Shown: positions 1 to 9,149 of the stretch, one piece after another
Position numbering within the stretch: the stretch's first letter is position 1
Layout of the letters: each line of letters opens with the position of its first letter
Assembly: GCA_945873195.1 (NCBI GenBank)
Contig: CAMCDA010000003.1
Span: 1-64,000 of the forward strand
From: Asaia bogorensis
GTDB lineage: Bacteria; Pseudomonadota; Alphaproteobacteria; Acetobacterales; Acetobacteraceae
Reading direction: 5' to 3'
DNA length: 64,000 nt
Position numbers and translations under genes: made by a program
The notes under the pieces: model-generated
The model's database searches: none
What the model was told of the DNA's origin: nothing
Seen by the model: only the letters and a program-made list of their open reading frames with translations

Positions 1-139
1 CGCCACCTGCAACGGGAAGCTGGGCCAGCTGACCGGGTCACACCCCGAGTCACGTAACCCAGCCTGATACAAAAAGCGGTGTCCAGGAGAGTCGCGGCCT
101 GCATGGACATAGTAATGCGGGAATCAAAAATGAGGGGAG

Positions 140-916
140 TCATGAGAGTGTAGACAGCATGTTGTCGCTGGTCGTGATCACCCGGCTGTTCATCTCATAG
201 GCGCGCTGGGCGGTGATCAGGTTGGTGATCTCGGTCACGACGTTGACGTTCGACGTCTCGACAAACCCCTGCATGACGGACCCGAACCCGGCCGAGGCGG
301 GGTTGCCCGTCACCGGCGCGCCGGATGCCGCGGTCTGGATGAACAGGTTGTCGCCCTGTGCCTCCAACCCCGCCTCGTTCGGGAAGACGGCGGTCTGCAA
401 CTGCCCAACGGTCGTTGGGGCGGTCTGCCCGGTCAGGGTCACCTGCACCTGACCCGAGGTATTGACCGTCACCCCGGTGGCCTGCGGCGGGATCTGGATG
501 CCTGGCTGCACGACATAACCGTCGGCGGTCACGATCGTGCCGTCCGGCGCGAGGGCGAATGTCCCGTCCCGGGTGAAGGCGGTTTCGCCGCTGGGCAGGG
601 TGATCTGGAAATACCCGTTGCCCTGGATCGCCATGTCCAGCGTGTTCGATGTCTGTTGCAGGTTGCCCTGCGCGCTGATCCGGTAGATCGCGGCGGTCTT
701 CACGCCCAGGCCGACCTGGGCGCCGGCCGGCACGATGCTGCCGGTGTCGGAGCTGTTGGACCCGACGCGGCGCAGGTTCTGGTAGATCAGGTCCTGGAAC
801 TCGGCCCGCCGGCGCTTGTAGCCTGTGGTGGTCATGTTCGCGATATTGTTGGAAATGACTTCGACATTGGTCTGCTGCGCGAGCATCCCCGTGCCGGCGA
901 TATCAAGTGAGCGCAT
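140..916 (-). CDS. flgG: flagellar basal-body rod protein FlgG
   Basis: MRSLDIAGTGMLAQQTNVEVISNNIANMTTTGYKRRRAEFQDLIYQ and C-terminal NLITAQRAYEMNSRVI, canonical FlgG. Confidence 0.97.
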   Translation of the reverse strand: MRSLDIAGTGMLAQQTNVEVISNNIANMTTTGYKRRRAEFQDLIYQNLRRVGSNSSDTGSIVPAGAQVGLGVKTAAIYRISAQGNLQQTSNTLDMAIQGNGYFQITLPSGETAFTRDGTFALAPDGTIVTADGYVVQPGIQIPPQATGVTVNTSGQVQVTLTGQTAPTTVGQLQTAVFPNEAGLEAQGDNLFIQTAASGAPVTGNPASAGFGSVMQGFVETSNVNVVTEITNLITAQRAYEMNSRVITTSDNMLSTLS

Positions 917-941
917 GGCGAACGGTCCTGTCGGTCAAGGG

Positions 942-1682
942 TCAGCGTTGCGACGGCAGCAGCCGGTCGATGGCGTCCCGGCCGCGTTCGGAGGCGGCCT
1001 GGATGAACTGGGCCACGAACTCGAACTGCCGGTGGTCGTTGATCATGCGGGTCAGTTCCAGGACCGGCTGCACGTTGGAATCCTCGACCGCGCCCTGCAC
1101 CAGACCGGGGGCGGTCATGGCGACGGTGGGGGACTCGGCGCTCAGCAGGGTCCCGCCCTCATTGGTCATCCGCATCGGGTCCTCGGGGCGGACAACCCCG
1201 ATGCGGGCCAGCTGGCCGTTCTCGCTGGACACGGTGCCGTCGCCGGAGACGGAGATGCGGGTGTCCTGCGGTGAGATCTGGATTTTGCGCCCGTTGCTGT
1301 CCAGCACGGCGTTGCCGGCGCCGTCCGCGATGGTGCCGTCGGGCATGGGGGTGAACCGGCCGTCTCGGGTCAAACGTGGCCCGCGGGGGGTGTCGACCGT
1401 GAAGTAGCCGTCTCCGGTCAAGGCGAGGTCAAAGGGATTGCCCGTGTGCTGCAGCGGGCCGGGCCGCTGGTCCCGCCAGGTCGCGCGGTCCTGGGTAAAG
1501 GCGATGGAGCGGCCGCCGGGCGGGGAGGCCGTGTTGGTCTGCCGGCTCAGCCAGTCGCTGAACTGCACCCGCGTGGTGCGGTAGCCGGGGGTGCTGGCAT
1601 TGGCGATGTTGCCGGCGGTGACGTCCATCGCGCGCTGCTGGGCAACCAGGCGGGACGTGGCGACAGAGGAGGCGATGTCCAT
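942..1682 (-). CDS. flgF: flagellar basal-body rod protein FlgF
   Basis: MDIASSVATSRLVAQQRAMDVTAGNIANASTPGYRTTRVQF; adjacent to flgG; start trimmed from the ORF track. Confidence 0.9.
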   Translation of the reverse strand: MDIASSVATSRLVAQQRAMDVTAGNIANASTPGYRTTRVQFSDWLSRQTNTASPPGGRSIAFTQDRATWRDQRPGPLQHTGNPFDLALTGDGYFTVDTPRGPRLTRDGRFTPMPDGTIADGAGNAVLDSNGRKIQISPQDTRISVSGDGTVSSENGQLARIGVVRPEDPMRMTNEGGTLLSAESPTVAMTAPGLVQGAVEDSNVQPVLELTRMINDHRQFEFVAQFIQAASERGRDAIDRLLPSQR

Positions 1683-1717
1683 GGGCGGCGTCCGGTTCAT
1701 TGTTCGGACGGGACACC

Positions 1718-1732
1718 GCAAGCGGCATGCCA
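1718..1732 (-). promoter_or_regulatory. candidate sigma-54 promoter (TGGCATGCCGCTTGC) upstream of flgF
   Basis: GG and GC dinucleotides with 10 nt between them match the -24/-12 consensus; 36 bp upstream of the flgF start. Confidence 0.5.
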
Positions 1733-1869
1733 AGGCCGATTTCCGGCGGCTTTGGCCGGGATTGGGCGGGACAACGGGTGTTGGGGCGGTTTCGCCCATC
1801 GGCAAATAATGCCGGTCCGGGCAAAACGACCCGGCAGAATGCACCCTTTGTTAATACTCTTTTGGCAGC

Positions 1870-2397
1870 TTGGGTGGCATGGGCGCGACGCCCCCCGAGA
1901 CCCATGCCGCCCCAGCCGAGGGCGAGGAAGCCGCCGGCAAGAAGTCGGGCGGCAAGATGAAGCTGATCCTGATCGCGGTCCCCGTGCTGCTGATCGCGGT
2001 CGGGGCCGGCCTCTGGCTCACCGGAATCCTGCCGAAGATGCTGGGGATGGGCAAGAAGGACGATGCCGCGGAGGCGGTGGCCAAGCCCGTGCCGCCCAGC
2101 TTCATCGACCTGCCGGAATTGGTGGCCAACCTGAACGGCAACCCGGGCCGCCCGGCCTATGTAAAGGTCGTCGCTCGGCTGGAGATCCCCCGGCCGGAGG
2201 ACGTGGAAAAGGTCCGCGCCGTCATGCCCCGGTTGCAGGACATGATGCAGACCTATCTGCGGGAGATGCGCCCCGATGAGCTTCGGGGCTCCGCCGGCAC
2301 CTACCGCCTGCGGGAGGAACTGATCGCCCGGGCCAATGTCGCCGCCGCCCCGGCCAAGGTGTCCGACGTGTTGTTCAGCCAGATGCTGATCCAATGA
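1870..2397 (+). CDS. fliL: flagellar basal body-associated protein FliL
   Basis: single TM followed by a FliL domain, immediately before fliM. Confidence 0.85.
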   Translation: MGGMGATPPETHAAPAEGEEAAGKKSGGKMKLILIAVPVLLIAVGAGLWLTGILPKMLGMGKKDDAAEAVAKPVPPSFIDLPELVANLNGNPGRPAYVKVVARLEIPRPEDVEKVRAVMPRLQDMMQTYLREMRPDELRGSAGTYRLREELIARANVAAAPAKVSDVLFSQMLIQ

Positions 2398-3479
2398 GCG
2401 ACACGCCCGAACAGTCGGACGAAGAGCTGGCCGCCGCCTGGGGGGCGGAGACCGACGCCGAGGCCGAACCGCCGGGGGAAGGCGGAGAGGTCGAGGCGGT
2501 CCAGCCGACCAGGGTTCTGAACCAGGCGGAAATCGACAGCCTTCTGGGCTTCGACGACGGGCCGGCGGGCGGGGAAGCCCGCACCGGCATGCAGAAGATC
2601 ATCAGCTCCGGCCTCGTGTCCTACGAGCGGCTGCCGATGCTGGAGATCGTCTTCGACCGGCTGGTCCGGATCATGTCGACCAGCCTGCGGAACTTCACGT
2701 CCGACAACGTGGAAGTCGGGATCGACAACATCCTGAGCCTGCGGTTCGGGGACTATCTGAACTCGATCCCGTTGCCGGCCATGCTGGCCGTGTTCAAGGC
2801 CGAGGAGTGGGACAATTACGGCCTGATGGTCGTCGACAGCTCGATGATCTACTCGATCGTGGACGTGCTGCTGGGTGGCCGGCGCGGGACGGCGGCCATG
2901 CGGATCGAGGGCCGGCCCTATACGACGATCGAACGCACCCTGGTCGAGCGGCTGATCCAGGTCGTGCTGGCCGATCTGTCCGCCAGCTTCGACCCGCTGT
3001 GCCCGGTCACGTTCCGGTTCGAGCGGCTGGAGGTGAACCCCCGCTTCGCCACCATCAGCCGCCTGTCGAACGCCGCCGTCCTTGCGCGCCTGCGCATCGA
3101 CATGGAGGACCGCGGCGGGCGGCTGGAACTGTTGCTCCCCTACGCGACCCTGGAACCGGTCCGCGAACTGCTGTTGCAGCAGTTCATGGGGGAAAAGTTC
3201 GGCCGGGACTCGATCTGGGAAACCCATCTGGCCGAGGAGCTGTGGAACACCGACGTCGAGCTGGACGTGGTGCTGGACGAACAGACCATGCGTCTGGGCG
3301 ACATGGTGGACCTGAAGCCCGGCATGGTGATCGCCCTGAACACGGGCCCCGGCGCGATGGTGCAGATCCGCTGCGGGACGGTCGGTTTGTTCGAGGGCCG
3401 GGTCGGCCGCCGCAAGAACCACGTCGCCGTGCGGATCGAGCGCGACATCCCCCGTGGCCCGCAGGCCGAACGATCATGA
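2394..3479 (+). CDS. fliM: flagellar motor switch protein FliM
   Basis: LNQAEIDSLLGFDD CheY-binding motif and FliM core ISSGLVSYERLPMLEIVFDR. Confidence 0.96.
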   Translation: MSDTPEQSDEELAAAWGAETDAEAEPPGEGGEVEAVQPTRVLNQAEIDSLLGFDDGPAGGEARTGMQKIISSGLVSYERLPMLEIVFDRLVRIMSTSLRNFTSDNVEVGIDNILSLRFGDYLNSIPLPAMLAVFKAEEWDNYGLMVVDSSMIYSIVDVLLGGRRGTAAMRIEGRPYTTIERTLVERLIQVVLADLSASFDPLCPVTFRFERLEVNPRFATISRLSNAAVLARLRIDMEDRGGRLELLLPYATLEPVRELLLQQFMGEKFGRDSIWETHLAEELWNTDVELDVVLDEQTMRLGDMVDLKPGMVIALNTGPGAMVQIRCGTVGLFEGRVGRRKNHVAVRIERDIPRGPQAERS

Positions 3480-3537
3480 CCGATGACGGGTCAAAATGGC
3501 TGCTCATCAACATCTTGTTAACGATCGGGAGCGCAAA

Positions 3538-3984
3538 ATGCCGCCCATGGAATGGATGCTCGAACTCGTTCTGGTTGCGATGCTGGGGGTAACCCTGTTC
3601 CACGCCGTGCGGCTGGAGCGCGCCCTGGGTGTCCTGAAGCGGGACCGCGCGACGCTGGAAGCCCTGGTCGCCGGCTTCAACACGAGCACCCGCCAGGCGG
3701 AACAGGGGGTGGAACGGCTGCGGTCGGCCGCGGATGGCGCCGGCCGGCAGATCGCGCGCCAGTCCGAGGCGGCCATCGCCCTGAAGGACGATCTGAGCTT
3801 TCTGATGGAGCGGGGCGAGAAGCTCGCGGATCGCCTGGACGGGTTGGTGCGGTCGGCGCGTCCACTCGCGGCCGATGGGCCGGCCTTGGCCATGGCGGGT
3901 GCCGAACGCCCCGACCCGGGCGAGCCGCGACTGCGCAGCCAGGCGGAGCGGGAACTGCTCAAGGCCTTGAGGATGGCGCGATGA
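3538..3984 (+). CDS. DUF6468-like flagellar-operon membrane protein
   Basis: N-terminal TM plus coiled coil, located between fliM and a motE-like gene. Confidence 0.6.
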   Translation: MPPMEWMLELVLVAMLGVTLFHAVRLERALGVLKRDRATLEALVAGFNTSTRQAEQGVERLRSAADGAGRQIARQSEAAIALKDDLSFLMERGEKLADRLDGLVRSARPLAADGPALAMAGAERPDPGEPRLRSQAERELLKALRMAR

Positions 3985-4012
3985 GGGAACGGCGGGCGTC
4001 CTCGACCCAGGC

Positions 4013-4765
4013 ATGGCGGCCTTTGTCATGATCCCGCGCGTCCCTCTGCCACGTTGGTTGCCGGCGACGATCGGCGTCCTGGCCGGCCTGCTGGCGGTGA
4101 AGTCGGTGACGCTGGTCCGCGCGATCACGGCGTCGGAGCCCACTGCCGATTTGTCGTTTCTGTACAGCAACGCCTGCGCGGCGGCTTCGGCCGAAACGAC
4201 CCCGGCAAAGCCCCCACCGGACAAGCTGGCGGACAAAGGCGCAGACAAGCCTGCCGACCAAAAGGCCGCCGAACCGCAAAAGCCACCTGCCGAACCCCCG
4301 CTCAGCGCGGCCGAGAGGACTGTCTTGCTGGAACTCCGACAGCGCCGGCAGGAACTCGACGCCCGCGAAACGGTCCTCGGGGAACGTGAATCCGTGCTCG
4401 CGGCGGCGCAGGACAAGCTGTCAGCCCGGGTCGAGGAGCTTCAAGGCCTGCAACAGCGTCTGCAAACGCTGGAGGCTGATCGCCGCCGCCAGGACGACGT
4501 CAGTTGGCAGGGCTTGGTCAAGCTCTACGAAACGATGAAGCCCCGTGACGCGGCAACGATCTTCAACGACCTGGCGATGCCGGTGCTGGTGCAGGTCATG
4601 GACCGGATGAAGGACGCCAAGGCGGCCTCCGTCCTGGCCGCCATGGACCCCGAAAAGGCCCGCCTCCTGACCCAGGAACTCGCCCGCTTGCGCACCCGGA
4701 GCGCCGCCGAGGCGAAGCCGGACGGCAAACCCGCCCCCACCCGGCCTCGACCACCCAATGGTTGA
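4013..4765 (+). CDS. MotE-family (MgtE intracellular N-domain) protein
   Basis: WQGLVKLYETMKPRDAATIFNDLAMPVLVQVMDRMKDAKAASVLAAMDPEKARLLTQELA. Confidence 0.8.
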   Translation: MAAFVMIPRVPLPRWLPATIGVLAGLLAVKSVTLVRAITASEPTADLSFLYSNACAAASAETTPAKPPPDKLADKGADKPADQKAAEPQKPPAEPPLSAAERTVLLELRQRRQELDARETVLGERESVLAAAQDKLSARVEELQGLQQRLQTLEADRRRQDDVSWQGLVKLYETMKPRDAATIFNDLAMPVLVQVMDRMKDAKAASVLAAMDPEKARLLTQELARLRTRSAAEAKPDGKPAPTRPRPPNG

Positions 4766-4798
4766 GCCGGCCTTATCACCCCCAAAGGATGACTGACC

Positions 4799-5185
4799 AT
4801 GGCAATCGACAAATCCATGAACGTGCTGATCGTGGATGACTACAAAACAATGCTTCGTATCATCCGCAACCTGCTGAAGCAGATCGAGTTCAACAATGTC
4901 GAGGAAGCGACCGATGGGGCCGAGGCCTTGTCGAAGCTCCGCGCCGGCAGTTTCGGCCTGGTGATCAGCGACTGGAACATGCAGCCCATGACCGGCCTGC
5001 AGCTGCTGCAGGAAGTGCGGGCCGACGCCAGGCTGAAGCAGATGCCGTTCATCATGATTACGGCTGAAAGCAAGACCGAGAACGTCATCGCGGCCAAGCA
5101 GGCGGGCGTGTCCAACTACATCGTCAAGCCCTTCAACGCCGAGACGCTGAAAGAGAAAATCGAAAAGGTCCTCAATCATGGATGA
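4799..5185 (+). CDS. cheY: chemotaxis response regulator CheY
   Basis: MNVLIVDDYKTMLRIIRNLL...VISDWNMQPMTGLQLL...SNYIVKPFNAETL. Confidence 0.95.
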   Translation: MAIDKSMNVLIVDDYKTMLRIIRNLLKQIEFNNVEEATDGAEALSKLRAGSFGLVISDWNMQPMTGLQLLQEVRADARLKQMPFIMITAESKTENVIAAKQAGVSNYIVKPFNAETLKEKIEKVLNHG

Positions 5186-5840
5186 CGCGCGAACAGCGTT
5201 TCGGGCGGCGCGACGTGATAACGGCGCGCTCTCCGTCCGGCTGCGGTCCATACGGGACCGCCGCCCCGATCATGATCCCGATGTCATTGCAGAGGTGGTG
5301 CGTGCCGTGCTGTCAACCATGAGTGGCGATCTGACCTCCAAGGAAACCACGTTGCTGCATGAGGTCGAGGAGCTTGGCCTCACCATCGCCAACGCCAAGG
5401 CCGAGATCGCGGCCCTGCGCGTCGACGATATCAAGCAGCGGGACATCCCGTTCGCGACGGATGAGCTTGACGCCATCGTCGCCCACACGGCCTCGGCCAC
5501 GCACAGCATCCTGGAAAGCTGTGAGACGCTGGACCAGGTGGCGGAGACCGTGACCGGTGACGGGGGCAACCGGTTGCGGGATGCAACGACCAAGATCTAC
5601 GAGGCCTGCAGCTTCCAGGACATCACCGGCCAGCGCATCACGAAAGTGGTCACCACGCTCAAGACCATCGAGGCGAAGATCGGCCATATCATCTCCACCT
5701 TTGGTTCCGGTCCGACGGCCGACATGGATGCTCGGGCCACGGATCCGACCGGAGAGGCCGCGTTGCTGAACGGCCCGCAATTGCCCGCCATGGCCATGGA
5801 CCAGTCCGATATCGACAAATTGCTGGCCAGTTTCGAGTGA
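5178..5840 (+). CDS. cheZ: protein phosphatase CheZ
   Basis: CheZ core YEACSFQDITGQRITKVVTTL and C-terminal DQSDIDKLLASFE CheY-binding helix. Confidence 0.93.
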   Translation: MDDARTAFRAARRDNGALSVRLRSIRDRRPDHDPDVIAEVVRAVLSTMSGDLTSKETTLLHEVEELGLTIANAKAEIAALRVDDIKQRDIPFATDELDAIVAHTASATHSILESCETLDQVAETVTGDGGNRLRDATTKIYEACSFQDITGQRITKVVTTLKTIEAKIGHIISTFGSGPTADMDARATDPTGEAALLNGPQLPAMAMDQSDIDKLLASFE

Positions 5841-5844
5841 CCGC

Positions 5845-8800
5845 ATGCCTGGGGGAAGAACCATGACAGCACGCGGGCCCGCCGGGGTGGTGGCCAGGCG
5901 GATAACGTTGCTTGCGGCGCTGGGGCTGCTGACCGCGCAGGCACCCGTGCCGGACATCGGCCGAACCGCGCCTGTGAACACCCCCGAACCGACGGCGGTG
6001 GCTGAAAAGGCGGTTGTCCCGGTGCGCACCGGGACCCACCCGGGGTTCGGACGGATCGTCCTCGATGCGCCGCCCAAGGCCCGCTATCGCCTGACGCGTG
6101 AGGGTGATCAGGTCACGATCCGTCTTGTCGACGACCTGACCTTGGGCACCCCCGGTGCGCCCCCACGCAACGTCTCCCGCCTGGGCGTCTCGGGCGCGCG
6201 GGCGGAGTTCACGGTTGCCGCGGGCGCCACGCTCCGGGAGGCTCGCCTGGGCCAGCGTATCGTCATCGATGTCGTTGATCCGACCACCCCCGCGACACCG
6301 CAGGAACCCCGCCCCACCCGTACGCCCACCGCGAAGGAGGCCCGCACGCGGGCTGAGCCGCCGCCGACCCGCCCCGCGACCGTGGTGCCGATCGTTGCGT
6401 CGGTGCCACAAGGCCCCGTTCCCGTGGCATCGCGTCCCGTGGCGCCCGAGCCTGTGAAGACACTCCCGTCGCCCTCGGCGGCAGTGTCGAAAGCCGTTCC
6501 GCCTCCGTCTGCACCAACACCGGCTGCGGTCGAGCCACCCGCACCGGCACCAGCCCCCCGAATCCCGGTGCAGGCCGATCCGCCGCCGGAACCCTTGACC
6601 AGTCCCGGGGCCAACCCCCCTGCGGTCGTCGCCGCGCCCCCGCCTGCGCCCGCCGCATCCCCCACCCCGGCACCGCCTCAACCCACGCCGCGCGGACCCA
6701 TGGCCCTGATCGCGCGTCGTCTGCCATCCGCCCCGGCCTCCGATGTCTCCGCGATGGTCGTGCCCTTCAGCGACTCGGTCGGCGCCGCTTTGTTCCACCG
6801 GGAATCCGCCGTCCTGGCCGTGTTCGGGGAACGTCGCCCCGTCGATATGACCCTGCTGCGGGACGATCCGGTGTTCGCCTCCGCCACCGTCCACCTGTTG
6901 CCCAACGCAACCCTGCTGCGGCTGCCGATCCCCGACGGCCGCTCGGTCAGCATGGCAACGACCCCGCAAGGCTGGCGCATCGCCATCCTGCCCGTCTCGG
7001 CGCCCCGGCCGGCCATCACCCCCATCTTCGCCGACGGTCGGGTCATGTTCGCCGTCGCCGCCCCTGCCGAGGTCGTGACGATCAGCGACCCCGATAGCGG
7101 CGCGACCCTGCTGGTCGGCACGGTCGCGCGCGCGCAGGAGGCGATCACCACCGAGCGGCGGGCCGTCGAATTCACCCTGCACGCCACCCTGCGCGGGGTC
7201 CTGGTGGAACCGCTGTCCGACTCCGTCTCCCTCCGGGTCGTGCCGAAGGGCTTTGTGTTGACCGGCCCACCCGACGGCCTCGCCCTCAGTCCGCCGTCCG
7301 CCATGACCAACACCATGCTCGCCGCCGCCCGGCTGACCCGCCGCTTCCGCTTTCCCGCCATGCCGATCGAGGGCCTGGCCCAGCGCGTCCTCGCCCATGT
7401 CCGCGAGGCCGCCTCCATGCCCCCCCTGGCCCGAGGCCCCGCCCGCAAGGTGGCCGCCGAAACCATGGTGGCGCTGGGGATGGCCGCCGAGGCCGACGCT
7501 CTGCTGCGGGTCATCTCGGAACAGGACCCGAAGGAAGCGGCCTCTCCCGATACCGTCATCCTGCGGGCGATCGCCGCCCTGCTGGCGGGCCGTCCGAACG
7601 ACGCTCGCCCGCTCGCCGATCCCCGCTTTGCCGGCACGGACGAAGACGCCTTGTGGCGGGCGGTCCTGCTGGCCACCCGCCAGGAAGGATCGCCCGAGGC
7701 CGCCCAGCTTTTCGCCAGCACCGCCCCGCTGATCCTGCTGTATCCGCCAACCTTGCGTGACCGGCTGCTGCCGCTCGCGCTCGAAACCATGGTCCTGGGT
7801 GGCGGTAGGGCCGCGGCGGAGGAGATCCTGACGGAACGCCCCGACGATCCGTTGCTGCGGATCGCGAGCGCGCTGGTGCGGCAGGCCCGCGGCGATACCG
7901 ATGGCGCCCTTGCGTTGTTCGACGAAGTCGCCCGGGGCCGTGACCAGTTGGCCCGCGCCCGGGCGGCCGTGCGCGCGGTAGAGGTGCGCCTGGCGAGCGG
8001 TAGGCTGGAACCGGCCGCCGCCGCGGATGCCCTGGATCGCCTGCTGTATGCTTGGCGGGGCGACTGGCGGGACCTCAGCCTGCGGCGGCGCATCGCCGAA
8101 CTGCGCCAGCACTCGGGGTCTTGGCGCACCGCCCTGTCGATCCTGCGGGATGCGCTGCCGGACTTCTCCGCCTATGCCAACCAGATCCAGTCCTGGCAGC
8201 AATCGGCCTTCGCCGAACTGGTTCATGGCGACGACGTGGACAAGCTCGACCCGATGGAACTGATCGGCCTGGTGGAGGAAAACGCTGACCTGCTGCCGGC
8301 CACCGAACAGGGGGACCGCCTGCGGGATCGGCTCGCGGACCGGCTGCTGGCGCTGGAACTGCCCAAGCGCGCCGACACGGTGCTGACCAAGCTGATGCAG
8401 ACCGCACCCACCGAGATGGGACGTGCGGGCTATGGCACCCGGCTCGCTCGGCTGCGCCTGAACGAGGGTGACGCCGAGGGCGCGCTGGCCGCGCTGGGGC
8501 AATCGTCGAACCCCGCCCTGCCACAGGCGATCAAGGATGAACGGCTGCTCACCTCCGCCGCGGCCCTGGGACGCCTGGGCAATACCAAGGGGGCCCTCAA
8601 CGCGCTGGCGGGCCTGGACAGCGCGGCGGCCGATGAGACTCGCGCGGCGGTCCAGGAACAGGCCAAGGATTGGCGCGGGGCCGGACAGGCGCTCGCCAGC
8701 CTCGCCCGTCGCACCCTGCCCGAGACGGGAGAGCTTGATGATCCGCAACGACGCATCCTGCTCCGCCTCGCGACCGCCGCGGCCCGGGCAGGCGACAATG

Positions 8801-8994
8801 CGACGCTGGCCAGGCTGCGGGAGAAGGAAGCGGAACGAATGGGCGGCGGCCCGTTGGGCGATATGTTTCGCTTGCTGACAGCCGAATCGGTGCGGGGGGC
8901 TGACGATTTACCCCGCGCCCAGCAAGAGATCGGCCTGGCACGCGCCCTGCCGGCTGGATTGAAGGCACTGGATGGCCCCCCAAGGCCCCCGTAA
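5845..8994 (+). CDS. large AMIN-like/TPR-like protein in the flagellar/chemotaxis operon
   Basis: 1049 aa; N-terminal beta-rich AMIN-like segment, Pro/Ala linker, alpha-helical TPR-like C-terminus; follows cheZ. Confidence 0.7.
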   Translation: MPGGRTMTARGPAGVVARRITLLAALGLLTAQAPVPDIGRTAPVNTPEPTAVAEKAVVPVRTGTHPGFGRIVLDAPPKARYRLTREGDQVTIRLVDDLTLGTPGAPPRNVSRLGVSGARAEFTVAAGATLREARLGQRIVIDVVDPTTPATPQEPRPTRTPTAKEARTRAEPPPTRPATVVPIVASVPQGPVPVASRPVAPEPVKTLPSPSAAVSKAVPPPSAPTPAAVEPPAPAPAPRIPVQADPPPEPLTSPGANPPAVVAAPPPAPAASPTPAPPQPTPRGPMALIARRLPSAPASDVSAMVVPFSDSVGAALFHRESAVLAVFGERRPVDMTLLRDDPVFASATVHLLPNATLLRLPIPDGRSVSMATTPQGWRIAILPVSAPRPAITPIFADGRVMFAVAAPAEVVTISDPDSGATLLVGTVARAQEAITTERRAVEFTLHATLRGVLVEPLSDSVSLRVVPKGFVLTGPPDGLALSPPSAMTNTMLAAARLTRRFRFPAMPIEGLAQRVLAHVREAASMPPLARGPARKVAAETMVALGMAAEADALLRVISEQDPKEAASPDTVILRAIAALLAGRPNDARPLADPRFAGTDEDALWRAVLLATRQEGSPEAAQLFASTAPLILLYPPTLRDRLLPLALETMVLGGGRAAAEEILTERPDDPLLRIASALVRQARGDTDGALALFDEVARGRDQLARARAAVRAVEVRLASGRLEPAAAADALDRLLYAWRGDWRDLSLRRRIAELRQHSGSWRTALSILRDALPDFSAYANQIQSWQQSAFAELVHGDDVDKLDPMELIGLVEENADLLPATEQGDRLRDRLADRLLALELPKRADTVLTKLMQTAPTEMGRAGYGTRLARLRLNEGDAEGALAALGQSSNPALPQAIKDERLLTSAAALGRLGNTKGALNALAGLDSAAADETRAAVQEQAKDWRGAGQALASLARRTLPETGELDDPQRRILLRLATAAARAGDNATLARLREKEAERMGGGPLGDMFRLLTAESVRGADDLPRAQQEIGLARALPAGLKALDGPPRPP

Positions 8995-9072
8995 TGAAAA
9001 ATGCGCAATGGGACACGAATTCCCTTGCGTCCGGACCCCCATTTCATCATGTTCCGCCGCCTTGGCCCCAGG

Positions 9073-9132
9073 GGACAGTAGTCGGACGGAGTGGCCTCCG
9101 TCTGTATGTACTGTCCAACAGGCCGTCTACTG
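9073..9132 (+). promoter_or_regulatory. structured 5' leader of speD (nested hairpins with alternative pairing)
   Basis: GGACAGTA(9073-9080)/TACTGTCC(9109-9116), GACGGAG(9085-9091)/CTCCGTC(9096-9102), alternative CAGTAGTCGG(9076-9085)/CCGTCTACTG(9123-9132). Confidence 0.6.
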
Positions 9133-9149
9133 GTAGGAAGGAGTACGCG

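Noticed and set aside
5689-8748. 1019-aa minus-strand ORF opposite the AMIN/TPR-like gene
   Set aside because: Shadow ORF from high GC3 codon bias; Gly/Arg/Gln-rich with no recognisable domain, while the opposite strand is coherent.
8994-9149. N-terminal extension of the speD ORF (MKNAQWDTNSLASGPP...)
   Set aside because: Covers the structured leader; SpeD homology begins downstream of GTG 9150/ATG 9174.
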